Shown in pieces: positions 6,267 through 12,843 of a stretch of 16,736 nt of DNA. Position numbers and translations under genes: made by a program. The notes beneath the pieces are model-generated. The model worked only from the letters and a program-made list of their open reading frames with translations, was not told the DNA's origin and made no database searches. Location of the stretch: the NCBI GenBank assembly GCA_046566065.1, contig JBKHXK010000043.1, forward strand, positions 1 to 16,736, read 5' to 3'. This stretch comes from MB1-2 sp046566065. Lineage in GTDB: Bacteria; Actinomycetota; CADDZG01; WHSQ01. The first letter of the stretch is position 1; every line of letters begins with the position of its first letter.

Positions 6267-7874
6267 TCAGCGTGCGACGGGCAGCAGGAGCGTCGAGTCG
6301 CCCAGGAAGAGGGTGTTCGTGGCGCGGTGCCGATCGGGGGTCACCCACGTGGTGCTCGAAGAGGCGATCAGCAACTCGAGGTGGTGGTCCTTCGCGACCA
6401 CGTAGTCCTTGTCGATGAACTCGAGGTCGAAGAGATAGCGCTTGCCGGGCTCCAGGTCTTTCCCCTTCTCCAGACCGTCCCGGTAGCGGGCATTCATGAA
6501 GGCCCTCGAGATCACCCGGCAGCCGCCGGAGGGGCCCACGTCGCACAGCGTCGCGACGAAGTGGGTGGAAGGCGAGTCACTGGCTGCGCTCAAGCGCAGC
6601 ACCGGGCGGCCTTGGAGACGCAAGCCCGAGGAGGCCGGCACCTTCACGCGCACGTAGCGGGTGCCCTCACCGATCCCCCGCGTCATCTCGCTCTCGGTCA
6701 GAGCGCCGTCGTCGGGATAGGTGCGCTCTTCGTCCGGGAGGGCCAGGCGTTCGATGTCGCCGCCCCACCCCTGCTGCGTATGCCACTTGCGGTCGCTCGT
6801 CTGGACCCGGACCTCCGGCTCGCTCTCCACGCCGTTGCGGATCCCGTACAGCCATCGCTCCAGCCAGCGTTCGAGCAACAGATCCCACTCGGCGTAGCGG
6901 CCTCGGGGCGAGGCGTGCGCCCACTGACCGAGCACCATGATCTTCTCGGTCCGCAACGCCTCGAACCAGGCTGTGCCCTCCCACGTCTTCACGTTGAAAT
7001 CCAGTAGCCCGTGCGAGATCAGAACCGGCACGTCGACCTTGTCAGCTCTGCGGAGGTAATCGCGCTCCTTCCAGAAGTCGTCGTAGTCGGGGTTCTCGCT
7101 ATACGCCCGCTGGAACTGCTCGACGCGGTCGCAGAGGTTCCACCTCATCGCGATCTGCTGGGCATGGGTCGCCGCGAAGGGGTCGGGGGGAGGCAGGAAC
7201 CCGTAACCGAACTGGAAGTCGGGAGGGGTCACACCCGGCGGATCGGGATCGAGGCTCTCACCTGAGTAGGTGGCGCGGACACCCTGCTGATAGGCGTAGC
7301 CGTACCACCGGCTGATGGCCGAGACGGGGATGATGGTCGCCAGGTGTGGCGGCCTCTCTACGGCCGTGGCGTTCGCGGTGGTTCCGTCGTAGGAGGCGCC
7401 GGTCATGGCTACCTTCCCGTTCGACCAGTCCCTGGTGCCCAGCCACTCCACGAGGTCGTAGCCGTCGTGGCGTTCCTTGATGCCGCCGTAATCCCAACAT
7501 CCGCCCGAGTTGTAGGTCCCACGCACGTCGCCCCGGGCGTAGGCGTATCCCTTGGGAACGAAAAGGGCGGCATCTCCAGCGGGGAGGTTCTGCTCGTTGG
7601 CATCGAGCGCCTTGTAGAGAGCGTGATATGGCGTGAGGCTGAGGATGACCGGAACCTCGACGCCCTTGGGCGTGACCGGGCGCCAGATGTCGACCGACAG
7701 CTCGACCCCGTCGCGCATCGGGACCCGCACACGCTCGTAGGTGAACTCGCTGTAGGTAGGCCGAGAGGAACCTTCCGGGGCGGGCGCTCCGGCCGCTATC
7801 GGGGCGTGGAGGGTTGAAACGAACGCCGCTGCGAGCAGCGCTCCCAGCGGGCGCGACCACCTCGAGATCCCCAT
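6267..7874 (-). CDS. Secreted CocE/NonD-family (S15-like) alpha/beta hydrolase
   Basis: A 535-residue exported hydrolase. Residues 1-30 are a signal peptide. The alpha/beta domain runs from about 45 (VPMRDGVELSVDIWRP) and carries the nucleophile motif GASYDGTT (Ser161). Asp292 (GLLDFNV) and His320 (QWAHAS) complete the expected triad. The ARGDVRGT segment (113-120), followed by NSGG, is typical of the family. The C-terminal part (about 390-535) matches the jelly-roll domain of X-Pro dipeptidyl-peptidase/cocaine-esterase proteins. Members cleave esters, acyl groups or X-Pro peptides, and the substrate cannot be told here. There is no good SD before the ATG at 7872-7874. It is followed on the same strand by the acidic lipoprotein gene. 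Confidence 0.92.
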   Translation of the reverse strand: MGISRWSRPLGALLAAAFVSTLHAPIAAGAPAPEGSSRPTYSEFTYERVRVPMRDGVELSVDIWRPVTPKGVEVPVILSLTPYHALYKALDANEQNLPAGDAALFVPKGYAYARGDVRGTYNSGGCWDYGGIKERHDGYDLVEWLGTRDWSNGKVAMTGASYDGTTANATAVERPPHLATIIPVSAISRWYGYAYQQGVRATYSGESLDPDPPGVTPPDFQFGYGFLPPPDPFAATHAQQIAMRWNLCDRVEQFQRAYSENPDYDDFWKERDYLRRADKVDVPVLISHGLLDFNVKTWEGTAWFEALRTEKIMVLGQWAHASPRGRYAEWDLLLERWLERWLYGIRNGVESEPEVRVQTSDRKWHTQQGWGGDIERLALPDEERTYPDDGALTESEMTRGIGEGTRYVRVKVPASSGLRLQGRPVLRLSAASDSPSTHFVATLCDVGPSGGCRVISRAFMNARYRDGLEKGKDLEPGKRYLFDLEFIDKDYVVAKDHHLELLIASSSTTWVTPDRHRATNTLFLGDSTLLLPVAR

Positions 7875-7893
7875 GCCCTAGCTATTCGCCGGC

Positions 7894-7915
7894 GACCCTC
7901 GGGGTCCTCCGGAGG
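7894..7915. promoter_or_regulatory. Hairpin plus palindrome between divergent genes
   Basis: GACCC-TCG-GGGTC (7894-7906) is followed at once by the perfect 10-bp palindrome CCTCCGGAGG (7906-7915). They lie 20-41 bases upstream of the hydrolase ATG, in the 127-bp region between the leftward hydrolase gene and the rightward small gene. This is a candidate operator or leader structure, supported by symmetry alone. Confidence 0.3.
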
Positions 7916-8001
7916 GGAGATTCGGCAGAACTGCGTATTGGCCCGGCCCCCTCTCGTGCCGACCTCTGAGTTAGAAACCCAGCGCCCCAGAAGGAGGTCC
8001 C

Positions 8002-8136
8002 GTGTACTCGAACAAGCCCCTCATCAGCGAGAGCATCCTGGACGGGGACGACGAGGCCGATCGCAAGACGGTCGAGTGGCTCCGCCAGCAGCTGGAACTC
8101 CGGGAGCAGAAGCGCTTGGCCTCTTCTTCCCGCTGA
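8002..8136 (+). CDS. Small 44-residue protein of unknown function
   Basis: A GTG at 8002 preceded by AAGGAGGT (7991-7998), a full complement of the 16S anti-SD, opens a 45-codon frame. The product is MYSNKPLISESILDGDDEAD followed by a charged helix-like stretch (RKTVEWLRQQLELREQKRLA) and ends SSSR. The acidic DGDDEAD and the amphipathic C-terminal half suggest a small helical cytoplasmic protein, perhaps a regulator or complex subunit. No signal peptide or Cys is seen. It lies just upstream of msrB with a strong hairpin between. I do not recognise the family. Confidence comes from the SD, the GC-rich codons and position. Confidence 0.6.
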   Translation: MYSNKPLISESILDGDDEADRKTVEWLRQQLELREQKRLASSSR

Positions 8137-8160
8137 TCGTTCGACGGCACGGTTCTCCCG

Positions 8161-8192
8161 AACGACCCCGCCGCGGTAGCGTCGGGGTCGTT
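8161..8192 (+). terminator. Stem-loop between the small gene and msrB
   Basis: A perfect 10-bp stem, aacgaccccg / cggggtcgtt, with a 12-base loop and then ttcg-type sequence, starts 24 bases after the small gene's stop and ends 28 bases before the msrB ATG. It probably terminates or attenuates the small-gene transcript. The U run is short. Confidence 0.6.
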
Positions 8193-8220
8193 GTTCGTAG
8201 AGACCTCTGCAGGAGGAACG

Positions 8221-8619
8221 ATGGCCCCGATCCAGAAGTCCGACCAGGAGTGGCGTGAGCAACTGACGCCGGAGCAGTACGCCGTGCTCCGCCAGAAGGC
8301 CACCGAGCGGGCTTTCACCGGCAGGTTCGTCGACGTGAAGGACGACGGGATCTACCGCTGTGCGGGCTGCGGCGCCGAACTCTTCCGGTCGGACACCAAG
8401 TACGACTCGGGCAGCGGGTGGCCCAGCTTCACCGACCCGGCCAACCCTGCGAACGTCGAGCTACACGAGGACCGGAGCCACGGGATGATCCGCACGGAGG
8501 TCACATGCAAGAACTGCGGCGGCCACCTGGGCCACGTCTTCGATGACGGCCCCGGGCCCAATGGCAAGCGCTACTGCATCAACTCGTGCGCTCTCGATCT
8601 CGACACCTCATCTTCCTAG
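8221..8619 (+). CDS. msrB: Peptide-methionine (R)-S-oxide reductase MsrB
   Basis: A 132-residue enzyme that repairs the R form of methionine sulfoxide in proteins. The start is the ATG at 8221 with AGGAGG four bases upstream; an in-frame TTG at 8191 lies inside the upstream hairpin and is unlikely. Two CxxC pairs bind zinc (Cys47/Cys50 and Cys96/Cys99). SGWPSF (65-70) and HLGHVF (102-107) are family hallmarks. The catalytic Cys119 is in RYCINS. Two details are unusual: the frequent resolving Cys in SGCGWPSF is Ser65 here, and a Cys appears at 123 (NSCAL) where Ala or Ser is usual. Recycling is normally by thioredoxin. No msrA is in the window. Confidence 0.96.
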   Translation: MAPIQKSDQEWREQLTPEQYAVLRQKATERAFTGRFVDVKDDGIYRCAGCGAELFRSDTKYDSGSGWPSFTDPANPANVELHEDRSHGMIRTEVTCKNCGGHLGHVFDDGPGPNGKRYCINSCALDLDTSSS

Positions 8620-8672
8620 GCTCTCCCCGTAGGACCACGAACCCGGCGTCGGGGTCAGCATGGGAGGCACCG

Positions 8673-8927
8673 TCAGGCGCTTCGCTCCCCTGCCGAAGCC
8701 TCCAGCCATCCCGACCGAGCGAGCTTGAACCCCGCCTCGAAGCGGGATGAGGCGCCGAGCTTGTCCATAGCACTGCGCAGCCTCCTGCGCAGCGTGCGAG
8801 CAGTCAGACCCAGCTTCTGAGCCACGACCTCGTCGGTGTACCCGCGTGACATCAGTGTCAGCAGCGCCAGCTCGTCATCCGTGGGGGTGGCCGGAGGGGC
8901 TTCGACCATCGCTAGAGCGGGAGTCAT
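8673..8927 (-). CDS. Stand-alone LuxR/GerE-type HTH protein
   Basis: An 84-residue DNA-binding protein. The ATG at 8925-8927 was chosen because AGGAGG lies six bases upstream. The frame is open further upstream, but that would overlap the divergent promoter region. Residues about 17-76 form the four-helix GerE fold: DDELALLTLMSRGYTDEVVAQKLG, then the recognition helix TARTLRRRLRSAMDKLG, then SRFEAGFKLARSGWL. There is no receiver, PAS or ligand domain, so activity must be set by expression level or a partner. It diverges from the tethered sigma-like gene at 9083, and the 155-bp region between holds an inverted repeat that it might bind. It ends 53 bases from the convergent msrB stop. Confidence 0.85.
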   Translation of the reverse strand: MTPALAMVEAPPATPTDDELALLTLMSRGYTDEVVAQKLGLTARTLRRRLRSAMDKLGASSRFEAGFKLARSGWLEASAGERSA

Positions 8928-8993
8928 CTCATGCCTCCTGGGTTCGGGGTGCCTTTTTCGGTCATGCCCATCAGTACGACCGGGGAGGAGGTA

Positions 8994-9020
8994 CGTAACG
9001 CCGCCCCGAAGATGGTTACG
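8994..9020. promoter_or_regulatory. Inverted repeat CGTAAC-N15-GTTACG in the divergent promoter region
   Basis: Perfect 6-bp arms at 8994-8999 and 9015-9020 lie between the HTH gene and the sigma-like gene. This is a candidate operator for the LuxR-type protein, or each arm may be an AAC-type ECF -35 element. A second, RNA-level hairpin (cctgcccg 9028-9035 with cgggcggg 9050-9057, one G-U pair) lies in the probable leader of the sigma-like gene. Confidence 0.4.
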
Positions 9021-9082
9021 AGGGAAACCTGCCCGCACCGGCTCTCGACCGGGCGGGTGGCCCACGACGCGGCGGAGGGCCG

Positions 9083-10195
9083 ATGACTTCTGATCAGCAG
9101 CGCCGGTTCGAGGCTGAGTGGCCCGCGCTCGCCCTCCGGCTCCAAGCCTTGCTCAGACGCAAGAGGCTGACGGACTGGATGATCGAGGATCTGGTTCAGG
9201 AGACCGGCTGTCGTCTGATCCGGATGTGGAGCCAGGTGGATCGCACCAAGCCGGTGTGGCCCCTCGTGACCACGATCGCACTCAACCTCCTCCGTGACGA
9301 GATGCGAAAGGGCAGCCGGAACGAGCTGACCGGGGCGGTCCCCGATTCGCCTTCGGGAGAGAACGTCGAGGCGCGGGGACTCGCTCGGGTCGAGCTGAGT
9401 CAACTGGGCGGAGCACTGTCGCAGATGAACGATTCACAGCGAAGCGTTCTTCTCGCCTCCGTGACCGAGAGCGCGACCGAGGGGGCAGACCCCAGCGCGC
9501 TGCGCATGCTTCGCATGCGGGCGCGCAGGCGACTTCATCAGCTGATGGACCAGGCCTCGGTCCTTAGCGTGACCGTTGGCTTCCAGCTGCGACGTGTGAT
9601 GCGAGAGGCCGAGTTGTTCATGAGCCGGGCACTCCCTCTGGATGCCGAGCGTGTGCCCGCCGCGGTGTTCGGCGTCGCAGCTGCTCTTTCGGTGGGGCTC
9701 GCCGCTCTGCCCGTTGAGGTGGTCGACGGCTCTTGGGGCCAACGCGGCCCGGTCGTCGCGACCTCCACCGGTCGAAGCGCTGATGCCACACGCCCGGCAG
9801 GAACCGACCCCACCTCCCCGCTGGGGGCCGCTCCGGAAGCACCACCCTCAGCTCACGGCATGGACAGGGATAAGCACTCCAGGGACGGCGAGGCAGCGGG
9901 GGGAAACGGTGGTCACGGTCTGGGCGACGAAGGGTCGGTGAGCCGGGGAGCTACGTATCACGTCCCGATCGCCGAGGGCACCTACGTAGCGGGCACCGTC
10001 ACCGTAGAGCTCGAGGGCTTCGATGAGCAGGGAGACGACACTTCCAGCACCGGGACCGGATCCCTCAGCTGCAGCAGCTCACCGAGCGGCGGTGCAGGCG
10101 TGTCCTGCACCCACGGCGGGGAAGGCTGGGACCAGAGGACGGCCCGGATCAAGCAGCACACCGAGATCTGGGTCGAGGGAGAGCGGATCTACTAG
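9083..10195 (+). CDS. Membrane-tethered ECF sigma-like protein
   Basis: A 370-residue protein with a GGAGGG SD (9074-9079) close to the ATG. Residues about 8-80 resemble sigma-70 region 2 (MIEDLVQETGCRLIRMW, then WPLVTTIALNLLRDEMRKGSR). Residues about 105-157 resemble region 4 (LSQMNDSQRSVLL, then SALRMLRMRARRRLHQL), but the HTH is shorter than usual. A helical linker leads to one transmembrane segment (about 191-212, AVFGVAAALSVGLAALPVEVV). A Gly/Ser/Asp/His-rich external linker (about 215-285) follows, then a predicted beta domain (about 288-370) with two Cys (330, 342). The topology would hold a sigma-like domain inside and a sensor domain outside, in one chain. Release by proteolysis or conformational signalling is inferred. 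The family is an ECF fusion; the external domain is unknown. The stop shares CTAG with the next, convergent gene. Confidence 0.8.
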   Translation: MTSDQQRRFEAEWPALALRLQALLRRKRLTDWMIEDLVQETGCRLIRMWSQVDRTKPVWPLVTTIALNLLRDEMRKGSRNELTGAVPDSPSGENVEARGLARVELSQLGGALSQMNDSQRSVLLASVTESATEGADPSALRMLRMRARRRLHQLMDQASVLSVTVGFQLRRVMREAELFMSRALPLDAERVPAAVFGVAAALSVGLAALPVEVVDGSWGQRGPVVATSTGRSADATRPAGTDPTSPLGAAPEAPPSAHGMDRDKHSRDGEAAGGNGGHGLGDEGSVSRGATYHVPIAEGTYVAGTVTVELEGFDEQGDDTSSTGTGSLSCSSSPSGGAGVSCTHGGEGWDQRTARIKQHTEIWVEGERIY

Positions 10196-10827
10196 AAACC
10201 TCTCGGAAGCCTCAGCGTGATCTTGCGATGTGGTCGGCGATCGGGGCCGTGGTCCACCATCGCCCCGGCGTACAAGCCATAGGACAAGGTCGCATGATCG
10301 AGTGCACGCTTGCTCATCCTGTCCCCTAGTAACCGCCCGCTGGCTGAAGACAGACGTTCGAGATAGGCGTCGGCCTCCATGAGCTGCGGATCTATCCATG
10401 GATCGATCGCAGGCTCCTGCAGTTCCCCTCCCACCCAGTCGATGCGCTGGCCGCGATATCTGAGCGACGCGCCGGTGATCAGTGGGTCGAAACGCAATGC
10501 TGCCTCAGGGATCTGCGTGCGCCTTCCACCGAAGGAGCACGAAGCGAGCCGCTTCTTCGGCCCGTGCAGCCGGCACCGTGACCGATCGGCGATCAAGAAG
10601 GTCTTGCTCGATCTAAGGGGTTTGTCCATTCGGTATGCGAACACGAGGTAGGCATGCACGTTCCTGCCGGAGCGCACCAACCAGCGCGCCTCGGCCGCCT
10701 GGAACGTTCCTCGATAGACCTTTACCGGAAGATCATCGCCCGACCCGAGGGCTGCGGCATGGTGCGGAAGGAGCAGCGAGATCGCCACGGCTCCCGAGAA
10801 GCAGACCCTGCGGGCCCTCCATCGCAT
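10192..10827 (-). CDS. Secreted protein of unknown function
   Basis: A 211-residue protein. The frame is open much further upstream (to 11409), but the ATG at 10825-10827 begins a convincing signal peptide (MRWRARR, then a hydrophobic core ending HHAAALG). The mature part is basic, with two Cys (85, 97) that could form a disulfide, in a beta-rich pattern (VHAYLVFAYRMDKP, KTFLIADRSRC). The C-terminus is charged and ends in KITLRLPRGF. No SD lies near the ATG; AATACT five bases before it could be a leaderless -10. The stop overlaps that of the convergent sigma-like gene. No family was recognised, and an envelope role is inferred only from the signal peptide. Confidence 0.7.
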   Translation of the reverse strand: MRWRARRVCFSGAVAISLLLPHHAAALGSGDDLPVKVYRGTFQAAEARWLVRSGRNVHAYLVFAYRMDKPLRSSKTFLIADRSRCRLHGPKKRLASCSFGGRRTQIPEAALRFDPLITGASLRYRGQRIDWVGGELQEPAIDPWIDPQLMEADAYLERLSSASGRLLGDRMSKRALDHATLSYGLYAGAMVDHGPDRRPHRKITLRLPRGF

Positions 10828-10901
10828 GCATGAGTATTGGACGCGGTGGCGCCGGGCACCTCCTAGAGCCTTAGCCTGCTTGGATGCCCACCAGGAAGCG
10901 G

Positions 10902-11081
10902 ATGAAAGCCCGCAGCTGCGATCGCAAGCGGCGCTATGCGACCTCGGCGGAAGCAGAGTCAACGGCGCAGCACCGCCGCGAGGAGAGCGGAGAGCTCGAT
11001 CTCGACATCTATCCGTGCCGCTACTGCTACGGATGGCACATCGGCCACGCTCAGCCCCGGCCCAAGACCGATCGGAGCTAG
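10902..11081 (+). CDS. Small Cys/His (zinc-ribbon-like) protein
   Basis: A 59-residue basic protein. The ATG at 10902 was preferred because AGGAA lies about five bases upstream; an ATG at 10884 in the same frame adds six residues. The pattern is SCDRKRRY near the start, a charged Ala/Glu/Arg helix, then DIYPCRYCYGWHIGH. CxxC followed by WHxGH with an upstream Cys resembles tiny actinobacterial and phage proteins with a single zinc knuckle. The function of that group is unknown; nucleic-acid or protein binding is possible. It ends 12 bases from the convergent gene's stop. Confidence 0.65.
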   Translation: MKARSCDRKRRYATSAEAESTAQHRREESGELDLDIYPCRYCYGWHIGHAQPRPKTDRS

Positions 11082-11093
11082 AAACGCTAGCGG

Positions 11094-11561
11094 CTAACGG
11101 CCCGAGTAGAAGAGCTCGATGGGCTGATCCGGAGCAACCATCCGCATCGTGACCTGCCTGCACTCGGTGCCGTAGTCCGGGTGCTCGATGCACATCGTGT
11201 CGGGGAACTCGACCTCCCCGGAAGCGGTGGCCGGACCGCGCGTGAAAGTAGCGCTGTCGGACGTCACCACAACGGAGTACTCCCTGAGGACGTTGTCGCA
11301 GATCACGGAGGTGGACCCGGAGCCCGAGACCGTGCCGTCCCGCTGATCCTGGGTGAGTCGAACGGTCGCGGTCCCCTCGCTCGCCGTCTGCCCTTCGTCG
11401 GGGGGGCACTCGACCGTGATCGGCACGAACGCCGCCGTGCGGTCACGGGGGGTCACCTTGGCCACGTCGCCGATGTCCATCGCGTAGCCGGCCAGAGCCG
11501 AGCCGATCGGACCCATAGCCAGAAACATCGCGCCCACAAACACCAGGATCCTCTTCACCAT
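11094..11561 (-). CDS. Small secreted protein with four cysteines, unknown function
   Basis: A 155-residue protein from the ATG at 11559-11561, with AGGGGG just upstream. An open extension to 11648 is unlikely because it would run through a perfect inverted repeat. Residues 1-24 are a signal peptide (MVKRILVFVGAMFLAMGPIG, cleavage near ALA-G). The mature part is rich in Thr, Ser and Val, with Cys52, 88, 124 and 134, which suggests a beta-sandwich with two disulfides. It starts 97 bases downstream of the PAS-REC stop on the same strand but is probably separately transcribed because of the inverted repeat at 11576-11620. No family was recognised. Confidence 0.75.
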   Translation of the reverse strand: MVKRILVFVGAMFLAMGPIGSALAGYAMDIGDVAKVTPRDRTAAFVPITVECPPDEGQTASEGTATVRLTQDQRDGTVSGSGSTSVICDNVLREYSVVVTSDSATFTRGPATASGEVEFPDTMCIEHPDYGTECRQVTMRMVAPDQPIELFYSGR

Positions 11562-11575
11562 CCGCCCCCTGCCGC

Positions 11576-11620
11576 TCGCCCCGAAAACTGAGCCCACCAT
11601 ATCGGACGTTTTCGGGGCGA
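11576..11620. promoter_or_regulatory. Perfect 13-bp inverted repeat upstream of the four-Cys secreted protein
   Basis: TCGCCCCGAAAAC (11576-11588) is exactly complementary to 11608-11620, separated by 19 bases. It lies between the PAS-REC stop (11659) and the next start (11561). A TATGGT on the minus strand within the spacer could be a -10, so the repeat may be an operator straddling a promoter. It may instead be a terminator for the PAS-REC gene, but no U tract follows on either strand. Confidence 0.55.
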
Positions 11621-11658
11621 ACCGGACGACATCGGGTGGAGCCGCCAACCCTGACCCG

Positions 11659-12756
11659 TCAGGGGAAGAGTCGCTCCAGTCGCTCTCGGATCGAGGCTAG
11701 GGATGTTCCCTTCTCGATATACGCAGAGGCCCCGGCTGACAGAGCCGGGGCCTCTGCGGCCTCGGCTTCCAAACCGGACAGGGCGACGATCACCGCATCG
11801 GGGGCCGCCGCTCTCACTAGGGGGATCGCCTCCATCCCGGACATCACCGGCATGTTCAGATCGATCAGAACGAGGTCCGGCTGCTGCTCTTGGGCTACGG
11901 CAACCACCTCTTCGCCGTTCGCTGCCTCGCCCACGATCGCGAAGCGCTCGTTAGAGCTGAGCATCCGGCACACCATCTTGCGTACGAGGACGTCGTCGTC
12001 GCATACGACGGTGCGGATGCCTCCCGTCATGACCTCGCGGGTGACAGGGGCTCGCACTTCCGCACCGGCACCAAGTGGGGCTCCAGCCTGCCCAGCGAGC
12101 GGAGTCAGCTCGCGGGTCACAACCATCTTCGCGGCATCGAGGGCCGCCGTGATCCCCTCAGCTTCGGCCGCCTCATTGCCGAGCTCGCGCGCCATCTTGG
12201 CCGCGGTGAGCGACTGAACCACTCGTTCGTAGACGACCGTGGTGTCCTGCTGGTGGCGCAAGCGCTCGCTCACGTCCCGTAGTACCCAGAGCAACACGTC
12301 GTCGCCGACCCGCACGGCGCGCCACTCGTATCCGGCGGGCCGGTAGCTTGCCGCGTCCGTCCATTCGAAGTGTCCGGATTCGGGGATGCCCGTGTCGAGA
12401 ACCCGCATGCAGGCCTGGAGCGACCCGTTCGAGACCATGTCGGGCCACAGTTCGCTGGCCAGTCGGCCCAGCGCTGCCTCGGGATCCGGCTGACCCGCCC
12501 GAGCCTGACGGTTCATGTACAGCAGACGCATGTCGATCGAATGACCGTCCCCATCGCGCACGGCCTCGCTGAGGGTGACCGCGTCGGGCAGATTGTCGAT
12601 CACCTCGAGCAAGGGCTCCGAGGACCGCTCGCTGTCAAGCGCGGCCCGAAGACGCTTCCCCCACGGCATGTCCTGAGTCTCACACATAGGGCATAACGGC
12701 GTCGCGAGTGAGTCGTCCATGAAAGCGCTCGGCGCGGCGGGGATGATCTTGGGCAC
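11659..12756 (-). CDS. PAS-receiver (PAS-REC) signalling protein without an output domain
   Basis: A 365-residue cytoplasmic protein. After an N-terminal stretch with CPMC (22-25), a PAS-like domain spans about 46-166 (LLEVIDNLPDAVTLSEAV, then LLWVLRDVSERLRHQ). A helical linker (about 168-215) follows, then a Gly/Ala/Pro stretch and a receiver domain (about 247-365). The receiver has the acidic pair Asp253/254, phospho-acceptor Asp299 (VLIDLNMPVMSG), Ser327 and Lys349 (IEKG). There is no kinase, HTH or enzymatic output, so it may act by protein binding, perhaps after phosphotransfer from a kinase elsewhere. The start is uncertain: GTG at 12754-12756 has a weak AGGA, and ATGs at codons 13, 24 and 30 are alternatives. 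The 3' part contains a strong hairpin (11722-11758). Confidence 0.85.
   Translation of the reverse strand: MPKIIPAAPSAFMDDSLATPLCPMCETQDMPWGKRLRAALDSERSSEPLLEVIDNLPDAVTLSEAVRDGDGHSIDMRLLYMNRQARAGQPDPEAALGRLASELWPDMVSNGSLQACMRVLDTGIPESGHFEWTDAASYRPAGYEWRAVRVGDDVLLWVLRDVSERLRHQQDTTVVYERVVQSLTAAKMARELGNEAAEAEGITAALDAAKMVVTRELTPLAGQAGAPLGAGAEVRAPVTREVMTGGIRTVVCDDDVLVRKMVCRMLSSNERFAIVGEAANGEEVVAVAQEQQPDLVLIDLNMPVMSGMEAIPLVRAAAPDAVIVALSGLEAEAAEAPALSAGASAYIEKGTSLASIRERLERLFP
11722..11758. repeat. 16-bp perfect stem-loop inside the PAS-REC coding sequence
   Basis: CGCAGAGGCCCCGGCT (11722-11737) pairs exactly with 11743-11758 around the 5-base loop gacag. It encodes the AEAPALSAGASA part of the receiver, just before the conserved Lys. 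A stem this long and perfect is not needed by the protein sequence. No U tract follows on either strand. Confidence 0.75.
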
Positions 12757-12843
12757 GGTCCTGTGCGCGGCAGCCCTACTTTGGGTCCGCCGAGATCACG
12801 ATCCCCCCGAACCAGGCCTCTAGATCAACCAGCAGGTGTGGCC

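Noticed and set aside
10828..11409. Upstream extension of the secreted-protein frame at 10192-10827
   Set aside because: The extension is Arg/Ser/Gly-rich without motifs, overlaps two better genes, and a signal peptide starts at 10827.
12757..12843. Possible terminator (AGGCC/GGCCT) between the DUF3592-like and PAS-REC genes
   Set aside because: The stem is only five bases with a long loop and no U tract.
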